Assembly (NCBI RefSeq): GCF_001043175.1
Contig: NZ_CP011494.1
Span: 992,001 to 1,056,000, forward strand
Direction of reading: 5' to 3'
DNA: 64,000 nucleotides
Source: Marinobacter psychrophilus
GTDB lineage: Bacteria > Pseudomonadota > Gammaproteobacteria > Pseudomonadales > Oleiphilaceae
Of the stretch, positions 35,506 through 43,861 are shown piece by piece; the stretch's first letter is position 1, and every line of letters begins with the position of its first letter. The translations under genes and the position numbers were made by a program. Below the pieces are notes generated by a model, which was not told the origin of the DNA, did not search any database, and was given only the letters and a program-made list of their open reading frames with translations.

Positions 35506-36306
35506 TTACTGGGCAAATATATCCTGATAGAACGCCATCGTGCCTTCCCATGCTCGATTGGCGGCTTCTTCATTATAAGCCATGGGCAACCCGAACTTTT
35601 CACTGGTGGCATCAGCCGCTTTGGAGGTGAAGGAGTGCTTGACGCCGGGGAACACAGTCAGGCTAAGGTCTGCACCGGCTTTGGTCATTTCACTGACAAA
35701 GCCGGTGACCTGCTCCACTGGAACAAACGGATCAGCGCCACCGGTGTAGGCCAAAATCCTAGCCGTAACTGCGCCCTGTTCGGGCTGGATGTCGCTACCC
35801 AGTGATCCGTGCAGGCTGACGACGCCGTCAAGATCGAGGCCGAGCCGCGCCATGTTGAGCACGACAGCACCACCAAAACAATAGCCCTGGGCCGCAATCC
35901 GGGATTCGTCGACCGTTTCATGGTCCTGCAGAATGCTCATGGCCTCGCGGAAGCGGGCTTCGAGTGCCTGTTTGTCGCCCATGGTGGCCTGCATGAGTTT
36001 CTTGGCGTCGTCAGGATGTTCGGCCAGCTTACCGGTGCCGTACATGTCCAATGCAAACGCAGTGTAGCCCTCTTTAGCCAGCCTTTCGGCCTGGCTGCGG
36101 ACAAATTCGTTGTGGCCCCACCACTCGTGAACGACCAGTATTCCAGGGCGCTCGCCCTCAACATCGTCGTCATACACCATGTAGCCGGTGAACGAATCAC
36201 CATCGACGGTATACTCCACCGTTTCAGACACTATCTCGGCAAAGGCTGCAGTAGTGAAAACGAGAGAGGTCGCCGCGGTAAGCGCGAGTCGTTGCATCAT
36301 GTTCAT
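35506..36306 (-). CDS. Dienelactone hydrolase family protein, exported
   Basis: A 266-residue alpha/beta hydrolase with a signal peptide (residues 1-23, cut after AFA). The nucleophile is Cys in the elbow GYCFGGAVV, the acid Asp in GGADPFVP and the base His in PGVKHSFTS. Other family segments are ILVVHEWWGHNEFV and ALDMYGTG. A periplasmic location is inferred. Dienelactone hydrolases open lactone rings in aromatic degradation, but many members have other esterase roles. It has no partner gene nearby. Confidence 0.9.
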   Translation of the reverse strand: MNMMQRLALTAATSLVFTTAAFAEIVSETVEYTVDGDSFTGYMVYDDDVEGERPGILVVHEWWGHNEFVRSQAERLAKEGYTAFALDMYGTGKLAEHPDDAKKLMQATMGDKQALEARFREAMSILQDHETVDESRIAAQGYCFGGAVVLNMARLGLDLDGVVSLHGSLGSDIQPEQGAVTARILAYTGGADPFVPVEQVTGFVSEMTKAGADLSLTVFPGVKHSFTSKAADATSEKFGLPMAYNEEAANRAWEGTMAFYQDIFAQ

Positions 36307-36464
36307 TGGCTGGATCCTTTGACTTTGATTATTGTAAGGTTTGATTGTTCACTATTCATGAGCGGCCGCTCCGTGCCATATTGTTGCTACTGCCTGTTGC
36401 CTGATCTGGTGCTATGAGGTTAGTTACAGACACTTATACGATACTACGATAAATCGGAGGCTCC

Positions 36465-37037
36465 ATGAAGCTGCTTGGCTCGACCACATCCCCTTATGTC
36501 CGACGCACCCGGCTGTTGCTGGCGGACCGTCCTTATGATTTTTTGAACCTGGATATCTACGGCGAGGGGCGAGACGAGTTGCGTAAAAATAACCCGGCGC
36601 TCAAAATTCCGATGCTGAATGATGGCGGCCAAAAAATATACGATTCCCGGGTTATCGCTCGCTATCTTGGGGCTAAGCTGGGCATTGCTGCCCCGAGCTG
36701 GGATCAGGAAAACCAGCTAACGTTGATTGATGCGGCCAACGATTCCTGTGTCACGATGCTGTTGTCGAAACGATCCGGCCTCGACATCGAGCAGGATGCG
36801 ATGTTTTACAACATCCAGCGCGAACGTATCATGACGACCTTGCGTACGTTGTCAGCCATGGTGGATGCGGGCGAATTCACAAACTGGCATTATCCGTCAA
36901 TCTGTCTGTTCAGCCTGATCGACTGGCTGGATTTCCGGGCTCTTGTCGACTTTGAGGGCAATGAGAGTTTGTTGTCATTTCGCGACCATAATTTGCAACA
37001 ACCTATGGTCGCGGAAACGGACCCCCGCAAAGCCTGA
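36465..37037 (+). CDS. Glutathione S-transferase family protein
   Basis: A 190-residue protein with the GST N-terminal thioredoxin-like domain (MKLLGSTTSPYVRRTRLLLAD, PALKIPMLNDGGQKIYDSRV, the SNAIL/DSRVIARYL motif) and a helical C-terminal domain. The start follows CGGAGGCTCC. Length is at the short end for GSTs (about 200-220). Likely cytoplasmic; activity and substrate are unknown. Confidence 0.88.
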   Translation: MKLLGSTTSPYVRRTRLLLADRPYDFLNLDIYGEGRDELRKNNPALKIPMLNDGGQKIYDSRVIARYLGAKLGIAAPSWDQENQLTLIDAANDSCVTMLLSKRSGLDIEQDAMFYNIQRERIMTTLRTLSAMVDAGEFTNWHYPSICLFSLIDWLDFRALVDFEGNESLLSFRDHNLQQPMVAETDPRKA

Positions 37038-37096
37038 CTTCTTTGTATCCACAGTAAACATCAATCCACCAAACCCCAAAGGCTACCAAAATCTGA

Positions 37097-38467
37097 TCAA
37101 TCGAGTGCACCAGCCTGAGGTAGCCTGCTAATTTCTCGCTTGGTATAAAAGTGCGCGATCACCGAGCTGATCACCACCACAATCACGATTGTGTAGAACA
37201 TTGACACCATGGGATAGTCCCAAAGCACAATCAGCACATAGTTAATGATCGCAGGTATCACCAGTTGCCTTGCAATGCCGAGGTACATCGGGAGCATAGG
37301 CTTACGCATTGCCTGCAGCACCGCTACACTTTGGAATAAAACCACATACGCATAGAACGCCAAAGCATCGATCCTGAGATAGGTCACGCCGGTGTTCTTA
37401 ATAGCATCGGTGTCGGTAAAAAAGCTCATCATAAGCGGAGACAAAAAGTACATAATAGGTATTGAAAACAGCGCCATAGCGAGGCCAATTACCAAACTTT
37501 TTTGATAGGTCTCGGCCACTCGCGCGCTGTTGCCGGCACCTAGGTTCTGACCGGCAATAGCCATAACCGCACTGTTTAAACCCAGTGCAGGCAATAGCAG
37601 AAGTTGTTCGAGTCTTAAGCCTACTGTGTAACCAGCCACGTGATGACTGCCAAACTGCCCTATAAGAGCTACGGTAATAAAGCCACCCAGAACAATGGTG
37701 AGTGTATTGAAGCTAGCGGGTAGAACTTGTTTGAGCAAAGCTTGCCAACGTGACCAGTCGAACGCTGGCCTTATGCGTATGTCGAGCCGTTTGGCAAGCA
37801 CTCGTAACAAGTAAAATGCAGTCGCTATTTTAATAATAACGGTCGCTAATGCTATGCCCGTCACGCCAAGACCAAGGCCGAACGTGAAAAGTGGGTTTAA
37901 TGCAAAGTTCGCAAAAAAGCCAATGGCCAGTGCGTTGCGGTTGGACTTAGTATCACCCAGAGCCATTAAAGCCCCAGCGGCGCCAAAAGAGAGCATGAAG
38001 CCGATAGAACCTGCCAAGGTTACCCACAAATACTCCATGGCTAATGGTTCAACATGCGGCTCTGCTCCCAGCAATACGACCAAGGATCGCGCGGTGAAAG
38101 CGCCGAGTAAAAAGGACAAAACACTGAATCCAATTGCCATTCCAGTGACGTTGTTGATCCAATACTTGACCGGACTGGTGCCACCTTTTACGGCGTCTTT
38201 TACCGCACCCCGCCCAACCTCCGGGGCAATCATGGCTGACGCACCCGCCTGTATTCCAAGACCAATGGAGAGCAACAAGAAAAACACGCTGCCAGCAATC
38301 GATAAGCCCGCAAGCGCATCATCACCGAGGTAGCCCGCGAACCAAATGTCTGTGAGGTTGTACAAGGTGTTGAACACCATACCCATTGATGCCGGAATGG
38401 ATAGTCTTATCATGTGGGCTAAAACTGAACCACTCGTCAAGGAGGGTGGAGACTGGGTGCTTTTCAA
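37097..38467 (-). CDS. MATE-family multidrug efflux transporter
   Basis: A 456-residue inner-membrane protein with twelve hydrophobic helices in two homologous halves. The N-terminal half has MIRLSIPASMGMVFNTLYNLTDIWFAGYLGDDALAG; the second half is similarly arranged (QVLPASFNTLTIVLGGFITVALIGQFGSHHVAG). The MATE family exports drugs or metabolites with Na+ or H+. It is alone; convergent with the GST gene. Confidence 0.93.
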   Translation of the reverse strand: MKSTQSPPSLTSGSVLAHMIRLSIPASMGMVFNTLYNLTDIWFAGYLGDDALAGLSIAGSVFFLLLSIGLGIQAGASAMIAPEVGRGAVKDAVKGGTSPVKYWINNVTGMAIGFSVLSFLLGAFTARSLVVLLGAEPHVEPLAMEYLWVTLAGSIGFMLSFGAAGALMALGDTKSNRNALAIGFFANFALNPLFTFGLGLGVTGIALATVIIKIATAFYLLRVLAKRLDIRIRPAFDWSRWQALLKQVLPASFNTLTIVLGGFITVALIGQFGSHHVAGYTVGLRLEQLLLLPALGLNSAVMAIAGQNLGAGNSARVAETYQKSLVIGLAMALFSIPIMYFLSPLMMSFFTDTDAIKNTGVTYLRIDALAFYAYVVLFQSVAVLQAMRKPMLPMYLGIARQLVIPAIINYVLIVLWDYPMVSMFYTIVIVVVISSVIAHFYTKREISRLPQAGALD

Positions 38468-38634
38468 GGCGAACTCTGAATAATAAATGTGAACGAAGCT
38501 GATAAGTTTTGCAGCGTATTTTTAACCGTGATCTTCACTTTCATATTGGGCCTGTCGCTATTGGGAATGCTAAATACCTCGGTCGCCATTTCTGGAATAA
38601 TACATGAAAACCTGATTTTCGTGCCACCGTGCCT
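38468..38634. other. Intergenic region upstream of the acyl-CoA dehydrogenase relic
   Basis: About 170 bases between divergent MATE and chemoreceptor genes; no recognised gene. A GTGCCACCGTGCCTTCGGGCAC stretch forms an imperfect hairpin at about 38621-38642. Confidence 0.35.
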
Positions 38635-38749
38635 TCGGGCACTTACCCGAGGTTGACCCACGGTGTGATCAGCACCTTACACGGCCACGGTTCCGATAAG
38701 TCAAAAAATCTATCTGAAAAAACAAGTGTCTGGCGAGAGGACAGCACAA
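38635..38749 (+). pseudogene. Decayed fragment of an acyl-CoA dehydrogenase gene
   Basis: The 115 bases align with 32763-32881 of the acyl-CoA dehydrogenase gene. Over the first 21 aligned codons (GGC-ACT-TAC-CCG through GAT-AAG) I count 49 of 63 identical bases. The translation TYPRLTHGVISTLHGHGSDK parallels MYPGLTHGAISALYAHGSDE. After that the relic lacks two bases relative to the gene and the frame is lost, but SGE-coding GTGTCTGGCGAG is still exact. It is a remnant, not a gene, and its frame happens to join the chemoreceptor frame. Confidence 0.85.
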
Positions 38750-38766
38750 TCAATTCCTCAAATTCC

Positions 38767-38793
38767 TCAAATTATTTTCGCTCCGGCCGTTAC
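38767..38793 (+). promoter_or_regulatory. Candidate sigma-28 promoter of the HBM chemoreceptor
   Basis: TCAAATTA-N11-GCCGTTAC compared with the FliA consensus TAAAGTTT-N11-GCCGATAA: 5 of 8 and 6 of 8 matches with the exact spacer. It lies 61 bases before the likely start codon. Confidence 0.5.
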
Positions 38794-38853
38794 TCTAATT
38801 CATATACGATGCATGGCAATAACCTGTCATCTTACCTACGCAGGAACCCGAGA

Positions 38854-40713
38854 ATGCCTTTCTCAAACATGTTTTCTAACTGGTCGATTGGCGGCAAGTT
38901 AGCCGCGGGTATTACCCTTCTGATTCTGCTGTCGGTGGTCATTGGGGCCATTGGGCTTTTCACCCTGCACAACTATGGCGAGCGTTCGCTCGTAGTGGCG
39001 GATGTGGGCAGTGTCGAGTCGGCTCTGTTGGAAGCCCGTACCGCTGAAAAAAATTACCTGTTGCGAAAACAAGACCAATACCTTGAGCGGGTTACCACAC
39101 TGACCAACGCGGCGTCCCTGCAAATGGAAGATCTTAAACCCCGCCTTGTCGCACAGGCAGATATTGATAGGCTCAACGCGATGCAAGCGGGTATTCAGCA
39201 ATATCAGAAAAATCTGGGTGCCCTTGCCAATACCATTAATCAACGCAGTGAGGCGATTCAGACATTAGAGAAGAGTTCACGCTTGGTTGAAAGTCGTCTC
39301 AGCACCGAAAAGTTATTGTTTGAGGCGGAAAACATGGTTAAGCAAATGCGCCGACAAGAGCGCAGATTCCTGGTGGAAAACAACGCTGACGCGGCCGACC
39401 GATTCATTAAGATGGGTTCGATGGCACTTGAATTGGTCAGGAACAGCTACGCCGCCGTGAACATCAAAGAAGAAGTAGAACGGCTATTCCAAGATTACAT
39501 CGAGGCGTTCGACGTCGCTCTTGCCTCCACTCGGACCGCCCAGGAACTAGAGAACAGCATGGTCAAGGGTGCAAGCGCAACCATCAGCGATGCCGTCATC
39601 CTGCAAGAGTTGCAGCTTGAGCTCATGGTCTCCGAACGGCAGCAAGCAGTCACGTTGATCGTCGTCGCAATGTTCAGCGTGCTGGTGCTTGGCGCATTTT
39701 CGGGTTGGCTGCTCACCCGCAGTATTACCCGGCCAATCCGTGAAGCCGTCAGCCTGGCGACCCGGGTTGCTTCTGGTGATCTGAGTGCTGATATTCGCAG
39801 TGATCGCGGTGATGAATTCGGGCAATTGTTGTCAGCGCTGGGCGCCATGGTGGTTAACTTGCGGGATCTGGTGCGCAGTATCAACACCAATTCTGGCCTG
39901 ATCACCACTTCTGCCAACCAGCTCTCGGTGGTGACCGAGCGTACCAGTTCGGGCATTGCCCAGCAGCGTGACCAGACCGACCAAGTTGCCACCGCCATGA
40001 ATGAAATGGTGGCTACGGCAAACGATGTCGCCACCAATGCCGGCGCTGCCTTCACTGCGGCCAATCTAGCTAATCAGAAAGCCGCAGCGGGTGAGGCAGC
40101 GGTTAATGAAACCCTGAGCCATGTGACAGAACTGAACGACAAAGTGCTGGAAGTGACCCAGCGTCTGCAAGGCCTTCAGGCCGATACCCAGAACATTGTG
40201 TCGGTACTTGATGTGATTAAATCCGTCGCCGATCAAACCAACTTGCTGGCACTAAACGCAGCTATTGAAGCAGCCAGGGCTGGTGAACAGGGCCGTGGTT
40301 TTGCGGTGGTGGCAGATGAAGTTCGATCACTGGCAAAACGTACCCAAACCTCGGCCACCGAAATTGAAGGGTTGGTTAACAGTTTGGTTAACAGTGCGGA
40401 GAGATCGGTTGTGACCATGAGGCAAGGCTCTGAACTTGCGCAACGGACTTTGGAGAAAGCTCAATCTACCGGTGAGCAAATTATGGAAATTACTCGGGCT
40501 GTGGAGGATATCAGCCGATTGAACAGCCAGATTGCTACCGCTGCCGAACAACAAACCGCCGTTGCCGAGGACATCAACCAGAACGTTACGCTGATTCGGG
40601 ATGTCAGTGAACAATCCGCCAACGACTCAACGGAAGTTGCTGCTGCAAGCCACGAGCTGGCGAAATTTGGTGAGGGCCTGCAAACCCAGGTTGCACGGTT
40701 CAGGATGGATTAA
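38854..40713 (+). CDS. Methyl-accepting chemotaxis protein, HBM-type sensor
   Basis: A 619-residue chemoreceptor from ATG 38854 (MPFSNMFSNWSIGGKLAAGI), chosen because AGGAA precedes it and homology begins there; the open frame extends to 38629 through the dehydrogenase relic. TM1 is at about 14-37 and TM2 at 266-287. Between them is a ~228-residue all-helical periplasmic domain with EARTAEKNYLL and MRRQERRFLVENN, matching helical bimodular (HBM) sensors, which bind organic acids in Pseudomonas McpS. HAMP follows, then the signalling hairpin ([20 protein letters not shown]). No methylation enzyme genes are nearby. Confidence 0.94.
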   Translation: MPFSNMFSNWSIGGKLAAGITLLILLSVVIGAIGLFTLHNYGERSLVVADVGSVESALLEARTAEKNYLLRKQDQYLERVTTLTNAASLQMEDLKPRLVAQADIDRLNAMQAGIQQYQKNLGALANTINQRSEAIQTLEKSSRLVESRLSTEKLLFEAENMVKQMRRQERRFLVENNADAADRFIKMGSMALELVRNSYAAVNIKEEVERLFQDYIEAFDVALASTRTAQELENSMVKGASATISDAVILQELQLELMVSERQQAVTLIVVAMFSVLVLGAFSGWLLTRSITRPIREAVSLATRVASGDLSADIRSDRGDEFGQLLSALGAMVVNLRDLVRSINTNSGLITTSANQLSVVTERTSSGIAQQRDQTDQVATAMNEMVATANDVATNAGAAFTAANLANQKAAAGEAAVNETLSHVTELNDKVLEVTQRLQGLQADTQNIVSVLDVIKSVADQTNLLALNAAIEAARAGEQGRGFAVVADEVRSLAKRTQTSATEIEGLVNSLVNSAERSVVTMRQGSELAQRTLEKAQSTGEQIMEITRAVEDISRLNSQIATAAEQQTAVAEDINQNVTLIRDVSEQSANDSTEVAAASHELAKFGEGLQTQVARFRMD

Positions 40714-40861
40714 TGAATAAGTAAGCACAGTTAATTTTCGGACTGAGGCTTCACAGCTGGTCCTACCAGTTATTCACCGTTGATTCTTGACACCCATGTT
40801 GCTGACGCCTTAACTCAGATTTCGGAGATTGGTTAAAAACCACACAGCGGAAGCACTTACA

Positions 40862-42121
40862 ATGATAAAAAAACCATTAGTGATCCTTACGACCTTGCTT
40901 GTCGCCACACAGATTCAGGCGCAGGGAACAACCGACGAGACCCTGAAGACACTGGGGCAATTTAAGGTCACTGGCGATTCCCAGTTCACCACCATTGACC
41001 AGAATAGCAGCAGCGCAGACGCTATCCGCAACTTGTTGAAAAATGTTTCAGTACCCAAAGGCTTTGAAATCACCCTTTATGCTCTGGTGCCTGACGCCCG
41101 TCATATGGCGGTGGGTCCTCAGGGGGTGGCGACGTTTGTGGGTACGCGTAAAACAGAAGTATGGGTGGTCACTGATCGGGACAAAGATCGGGTGGCAGAC
41201 GATGTGAAAAATTTTGCGCCATCCGTATCGAAGAAAGTACCCAACGGGCCCTGCTTCTCCCCTCAAGGTGTCTTGTACATTGCGGAGCAAAACCGCGTTC
41301 TGGCCTACCCCGCAGCAGAGTTTTTCTATGAAGGCACAGATGTCGTTGCTGCCGAGCTGATTGCCGGTGGCCAGTTGATTCCGGAGGAATACGTTAGCTA
41401 CAACCATACCGCGCGCGTTTGTGATGTGGGGCCGGACGGAAAGGTCTATATCTCTTTAGGGCAGCCCCACAATGTGCCGCCCCAAAATCTGTGGGATGAC
41501 TATCAGACCCATGGCATTGGCGGCATTATTCGCATAAACCAGGATGGCACAGGCCGGGAAGTTTACACTCTGGGTGTCCGTAACTCTGTAGGCCAGGACT
41601 TCAACCCTGCAACCGGCGATCTCTGGTTTACCGACAATCAGGTAGACGGTATGGGAGATGATATACCACCGGGCGAAATCAATCGGCAGACCCAGCAGAG
41701 TCAGAATTTTGGCTTTCCCTACTACGGTGGTGGCGATGTTCGCACGGCTGAATACAAGGGCGATGAGCTACCAGCCGATGTGGTTTACCCGGTTAGCCAG
41801 ACCATTGCGCACGCAGCAGACCTTGGGATGATGTTCTACACCGGCAATATGTTCCCGAAAGAGTATCAGGGTGGTATTTTCTCGGCCCAGCATGGGTCCT
41901 GGAACCGCACCGAAGCGGTCGGTGCACGAGTGATGTTCACCCCGGTAGACGCTGAGGGCAACATGACCGGTGAGCCCCGTCCCTTCGCTGAAGGCTGGCT
42001 CACGGATAATGGCGAGTATCTGGGGCGCCCGGTGGATGTTGCACAGCTGAAAGACGGCTCTTTGCTGGTGTCAGATGACCTGGCAGGCGCTATCTATCGG
42101 ATTGCCTACACCGGCGAGTAG
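40862..42121 (+). CDS. PQQ-dependent sorbosone dehydrogenase-like protein
   Basis: A 419-residue exported protein, start ATG 40862 (MIKKPLVILTTLLVATQIQA, signal peptide, cut after QA), with GGAAG upstream. It is a beta-propeller of the L-sorbosone/glucose dehydrogenase family: LPDARHMAVGPQG-like MAVGPQGVATFVGTR, YNHTARVCDVGPDGKVYISLGQPHN, GVRNSVGQDFNPATGDLWFTDN and QHGSWNRTEAVGARV. These soluble periplasmic enzymes use PQQ and pass electrons to cytochrome c. The next gene is a small cytochrome c, which fits as electron acceptor. Confidence 0.88.
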   Translation: MIKKPLVILTTLLVATQIQAQGTTDETLKTLGQFKVTGDSQFTTIDQNSSSADAIRNLLKNVSVPKGFEITLYALVPDARHMAVGPQGVATFVGTRKTEVWVVTDRDKDRVADDVKNFAPSVSKKVPNGPCFSPQGVLYIAEQNRVLAYPAAEFFYEGTDVVAAELIAGGQLIPEEYVSYNHTARVCDVGPDGKVYISLGQPHNVPPQNLWDDYQTHGIGGIIRINQDGTGREVYTLGVRNSVGQDFNPATGDLWFTDNQVDGMGDDIPPGEINRQTQQSQNFGFPYYGGGDVRTAEYKGDELPADVVYPVSQTIAHAADLGMMFYTGNMFPKEYQGGIFSAQHGSWNRTEAVGARVMFTPVDAEGNMTGEPRPFAEGWLTDNGEYLGRPVDVAQLKDGSLLVSDDLAGAIYRIAYTGE

Positions 42122-42156
42122 CAGCGGCCGGTTAAGTTAGCCCGGTTCGTATCGAT

Positions 42157-42180
42157 GCCAGGGGCGGTAATGCCCCTGGC
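42157..42180 (+). terminator. Hairpin between the dehydrogenase and cytochrome c genes
   Basis: A 9-bp perfect stem (GCCAGGGGC and complement) with a 6-base loop and no T-run. It could stabilise the upstream mRNA or weakly terminate rather than stop transcription fully. Confidence 0.55.
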
Positions 42181-42202
42181 CCATTCCCAGGACTGATACC
42201 TT

Positions 42203-42538
42203 ATGCGCTATTTGGCACCGCTGTTCACTCTCGCTTTGACGGTCATTATGGTTCTCGCCACTTCCCCCAGCCATGCGGGTGACCCCGCTAAAGGCAAGGT
42301 TTTGGCAAAACAATGTCAGACCTGCCACGGCATCGATGGTATTGCCAAAATTCCCATTGCACCCAATATTGCCGGCGAAAGTCAGATATACCTTGAACTC
42401 CAGCTCAAGCACTTTCGTGACGGTCAGCGGGAGCATGAGATGATGACCGTGGTTGCCAGGGATCTTACAAACACCGAAATCGAGGATCTGGCCACCTGGT
42501 ATGCATCCATTCAGGTAACGGCGACACTACCGGAATAG
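42203..42538 (+). CDS. Small monohaem cytochrome c
   Basis: A 111-residue class I cytochrome c with signal peptide (cut after SHA, about residue 25) and haem site CQTCH (CQTCHGIDGIAKIP). The sixth ligand is probably the methionine in HEMMTVVARDLTN. It would accept electrons in the periplasm, most likely from the adjacent PQQ-type dehydrogenase. The intervening hairpin and short spacing suggest one transcript. Confidence 0.9.
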   Translation: MRYLAPLFTLALTVIMVLATSPSHAGDPAKGKVLAKQCQTCHGIDGIAKIPIAPNIAGESQIYLELQLKHFRDGQREHEMMTVVARDLTNTEIEDLATWYASIQVTATLPE

Positions 42539-42594
42539 AGCGCTGCAACGGGGCTGTGATATTCAAAGCTCGGTCAGACAAACATTATTCATTT

Positions 42595-42610
42595 TCATGG
42601 ACAGGCACAA
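42595..42610 (+). repeat. TGGACAGGCACA motif copy next to a palindrome
   Basis: TCATGGACAGGCACAA, the same 16 bases as at 28308; it ends 11 bases before palindrome copy 6. Confidence 0.7.
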
Positions 42611-42621
42611 TCAATTCAACC

Positions 42622-42652
42622 AGGGACAGATTTGAATTTCAAATCTGTCCCT
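42622..42652. repeat. Dispersed palindrome copy 6 (15-base arms)
   Basis: Perfect 15-base arms (AGGGACAGATTTGAA and complement) around a single T. It contains the TGA stop codon of the minus-strand gene at 42639-43691. Confidence 0.9.
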
Positions 42653-43691
42653 TATCGTTAGACTCCGGCTCAAGAATTTTGCGTGCTGCTGCGGATTTAT
42701 AGAAAGCTGACAGCCGCCGCCGCACCAGGGCCTCAATATACCCCTCTTCCTGAAGCACGCCCATCACCGGAATGGCCCAGGCGTCCACTTCTGCCATGAT
42801 GACTTCACGGGTAACGCCCAGATCGTCAAGCAGATCGGTCAGTGGTTGGTCACCGTATTTTACAAACAAGTGCGCAACTACGGCTCGGGCGCAGCCGTCA
42901 AAATAGTCAGTTTTCCGGAACTGCAGCCAGAACTCATAGCCCAGCGCCACAAACTCCTTTAGCTGAATAGCGCCCAGTCCTCCTTGGAGCTCGGCAAGTG
43001 TTTTATCTTCCACTTTTTCCCAGGCGGCCATAACCGTTTTGCGTACTTCATCGTCTGATATCGCGCCCTGCAAAAACTTCTCGCTGCGGCTGATAAGCCC
43101 GGGCAAGCTCTCTGCAAGCCACGCTTTCAAGCGGCGCTCAAATGTTTCATCAAGCCCTGGCACAGCTTTGTTCGCCATGCGCTTGCCAAATTTCACCATC
43201 GAACCAATACCGGGCACCGACTTGGTAATCAGGTTGTCTTCATACAGATAATTAACCACACCGTGGTACACCATGTTTGAAATCAGTTCCTGATAAATCG
43301 GGTGTGCAATGATGTCACTGATTATCTGTTTACGTTGGTGCCTTAACTCTAGCGCTGCGTCGAGAAAGCCGGTCACTTGGTCTTGGGTGACAATGTGCCC
43401 CAATGCGGCTGTTTCCTGAATCGGTGCGTTTAGAACCTCGGTTGCCATTTCAGCCGCCAGCTCCAGAACGCCTGCGTTCAGCTCCATATTCACAACAACG
43501 CGCTGAAGGGTTTCTGCCACCTGGTTTTCCGAAGCGATACGATTCAGTGTGACATTGCCCGCGTGATCAAGAAGCTCACTAACCTCCTGTCGCAAAAACT
43601 TGCGAAGCTTTGCGCCCTTCAGTGAGGCAACCTCATGCTTCACGTGCAATTCAAGCAGTTGGCTGGCTGTATCGTTGTTGTGGGTGGGCAT
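42639..43691 (-). CDS. Conserved hypothetical protein (350 aa)
   Basis: A 350-residue, helix-rich soluble protein without signal peptide or motif I recognise. The N-terminal half is charged and helical (KHEVASLKGAKLRKFLRQEV), followed by a hydrophobic stretch (IYQELISNMVYHGVVNYLYED) and a GTP-free middle. Its last residues (NDKGQI) are translated from the palindromic repeat, which also provides the TGA stop, so the original C-terminus has been replaced. Another repeat copy lies about 42 bases upstream of the start. Function unknown; I see no partner nearby. Confidence 0.6.
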   Translation of the reverse strand: MPTHNNDTASQLLELHVKHEVASLKGAKLRKFLRQEVSELLDHAGNVTLNRIASENQVAETLQRVVVNMELNAGVLELAAEMATEVLNAPIQETAALGHIVTQDQVTGFLDAALELRHQRKQIISDIIAHPIYQELISNMVYHGVVNYLYEDNLITKSVPGIGSMVKFGKRMANKAVPGLDETFERRLKAWLAESLPGLISRSEKFLQGAISDDEVRKTVMAAWEKVEDKTLAELQGGLGAIQLKEFVALGYEFWLQFRKTDYFDGCARAVVAHLFVKYGDQPLTDLLDDLGVTREVIMAEVDAWAIPVMGVLQEEGYIEALVRRRLSAFYKSAAARKILEPESNDKGQI

Positions 43692-43732
43692 GGTGTTGGC
43701 GGCCTTATTGATGCGATTGAAAAGTGTAAACC

Positions 43733-43757
43733 AGGAACAGATTTCAAATTTGTCCCT
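43733..43757. repeat. Dispersed palindrome copy 7 (degenerate)
   Basis: Arms AGGAACAGATTT and AAATTTGTCCCT around a central C at 43745, with two mismatched pairs. It lies upstream of the hypothetical gene. Confidence 0.8.
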
Positions 43758-43818
43758 TATTTAAACCATGGTAGATCACGTAAAGGCAAGGACCTACTTA
43801 TCGGAAGCTTAAACCGTA

Positions 43819-43842
43819 AAAAGCCAGCAATAGCTGGCTTTT
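43819..43842 (-). terminator. Terminator after carboxynorspermidine dehydrogenase gene
   Basis: A 10-bp stem (AAAAGCCAGC and complement) with a 4-base loop; the coding (minus) strand ends in T5. It closes the two-gene polyamine unit. Confidence 0.82.
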
Positions 43843-43861
43843 GTCTTTTTCAAAAAATAAT

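Noticed and set aside
38629..38853. N-terminal extension of the HBM chemoreceptor
   Set aside because: It encodes the decayed dehydrogenase fragment and lacks a start signal; ATG 38854 has the ribosome-binding site and homology.
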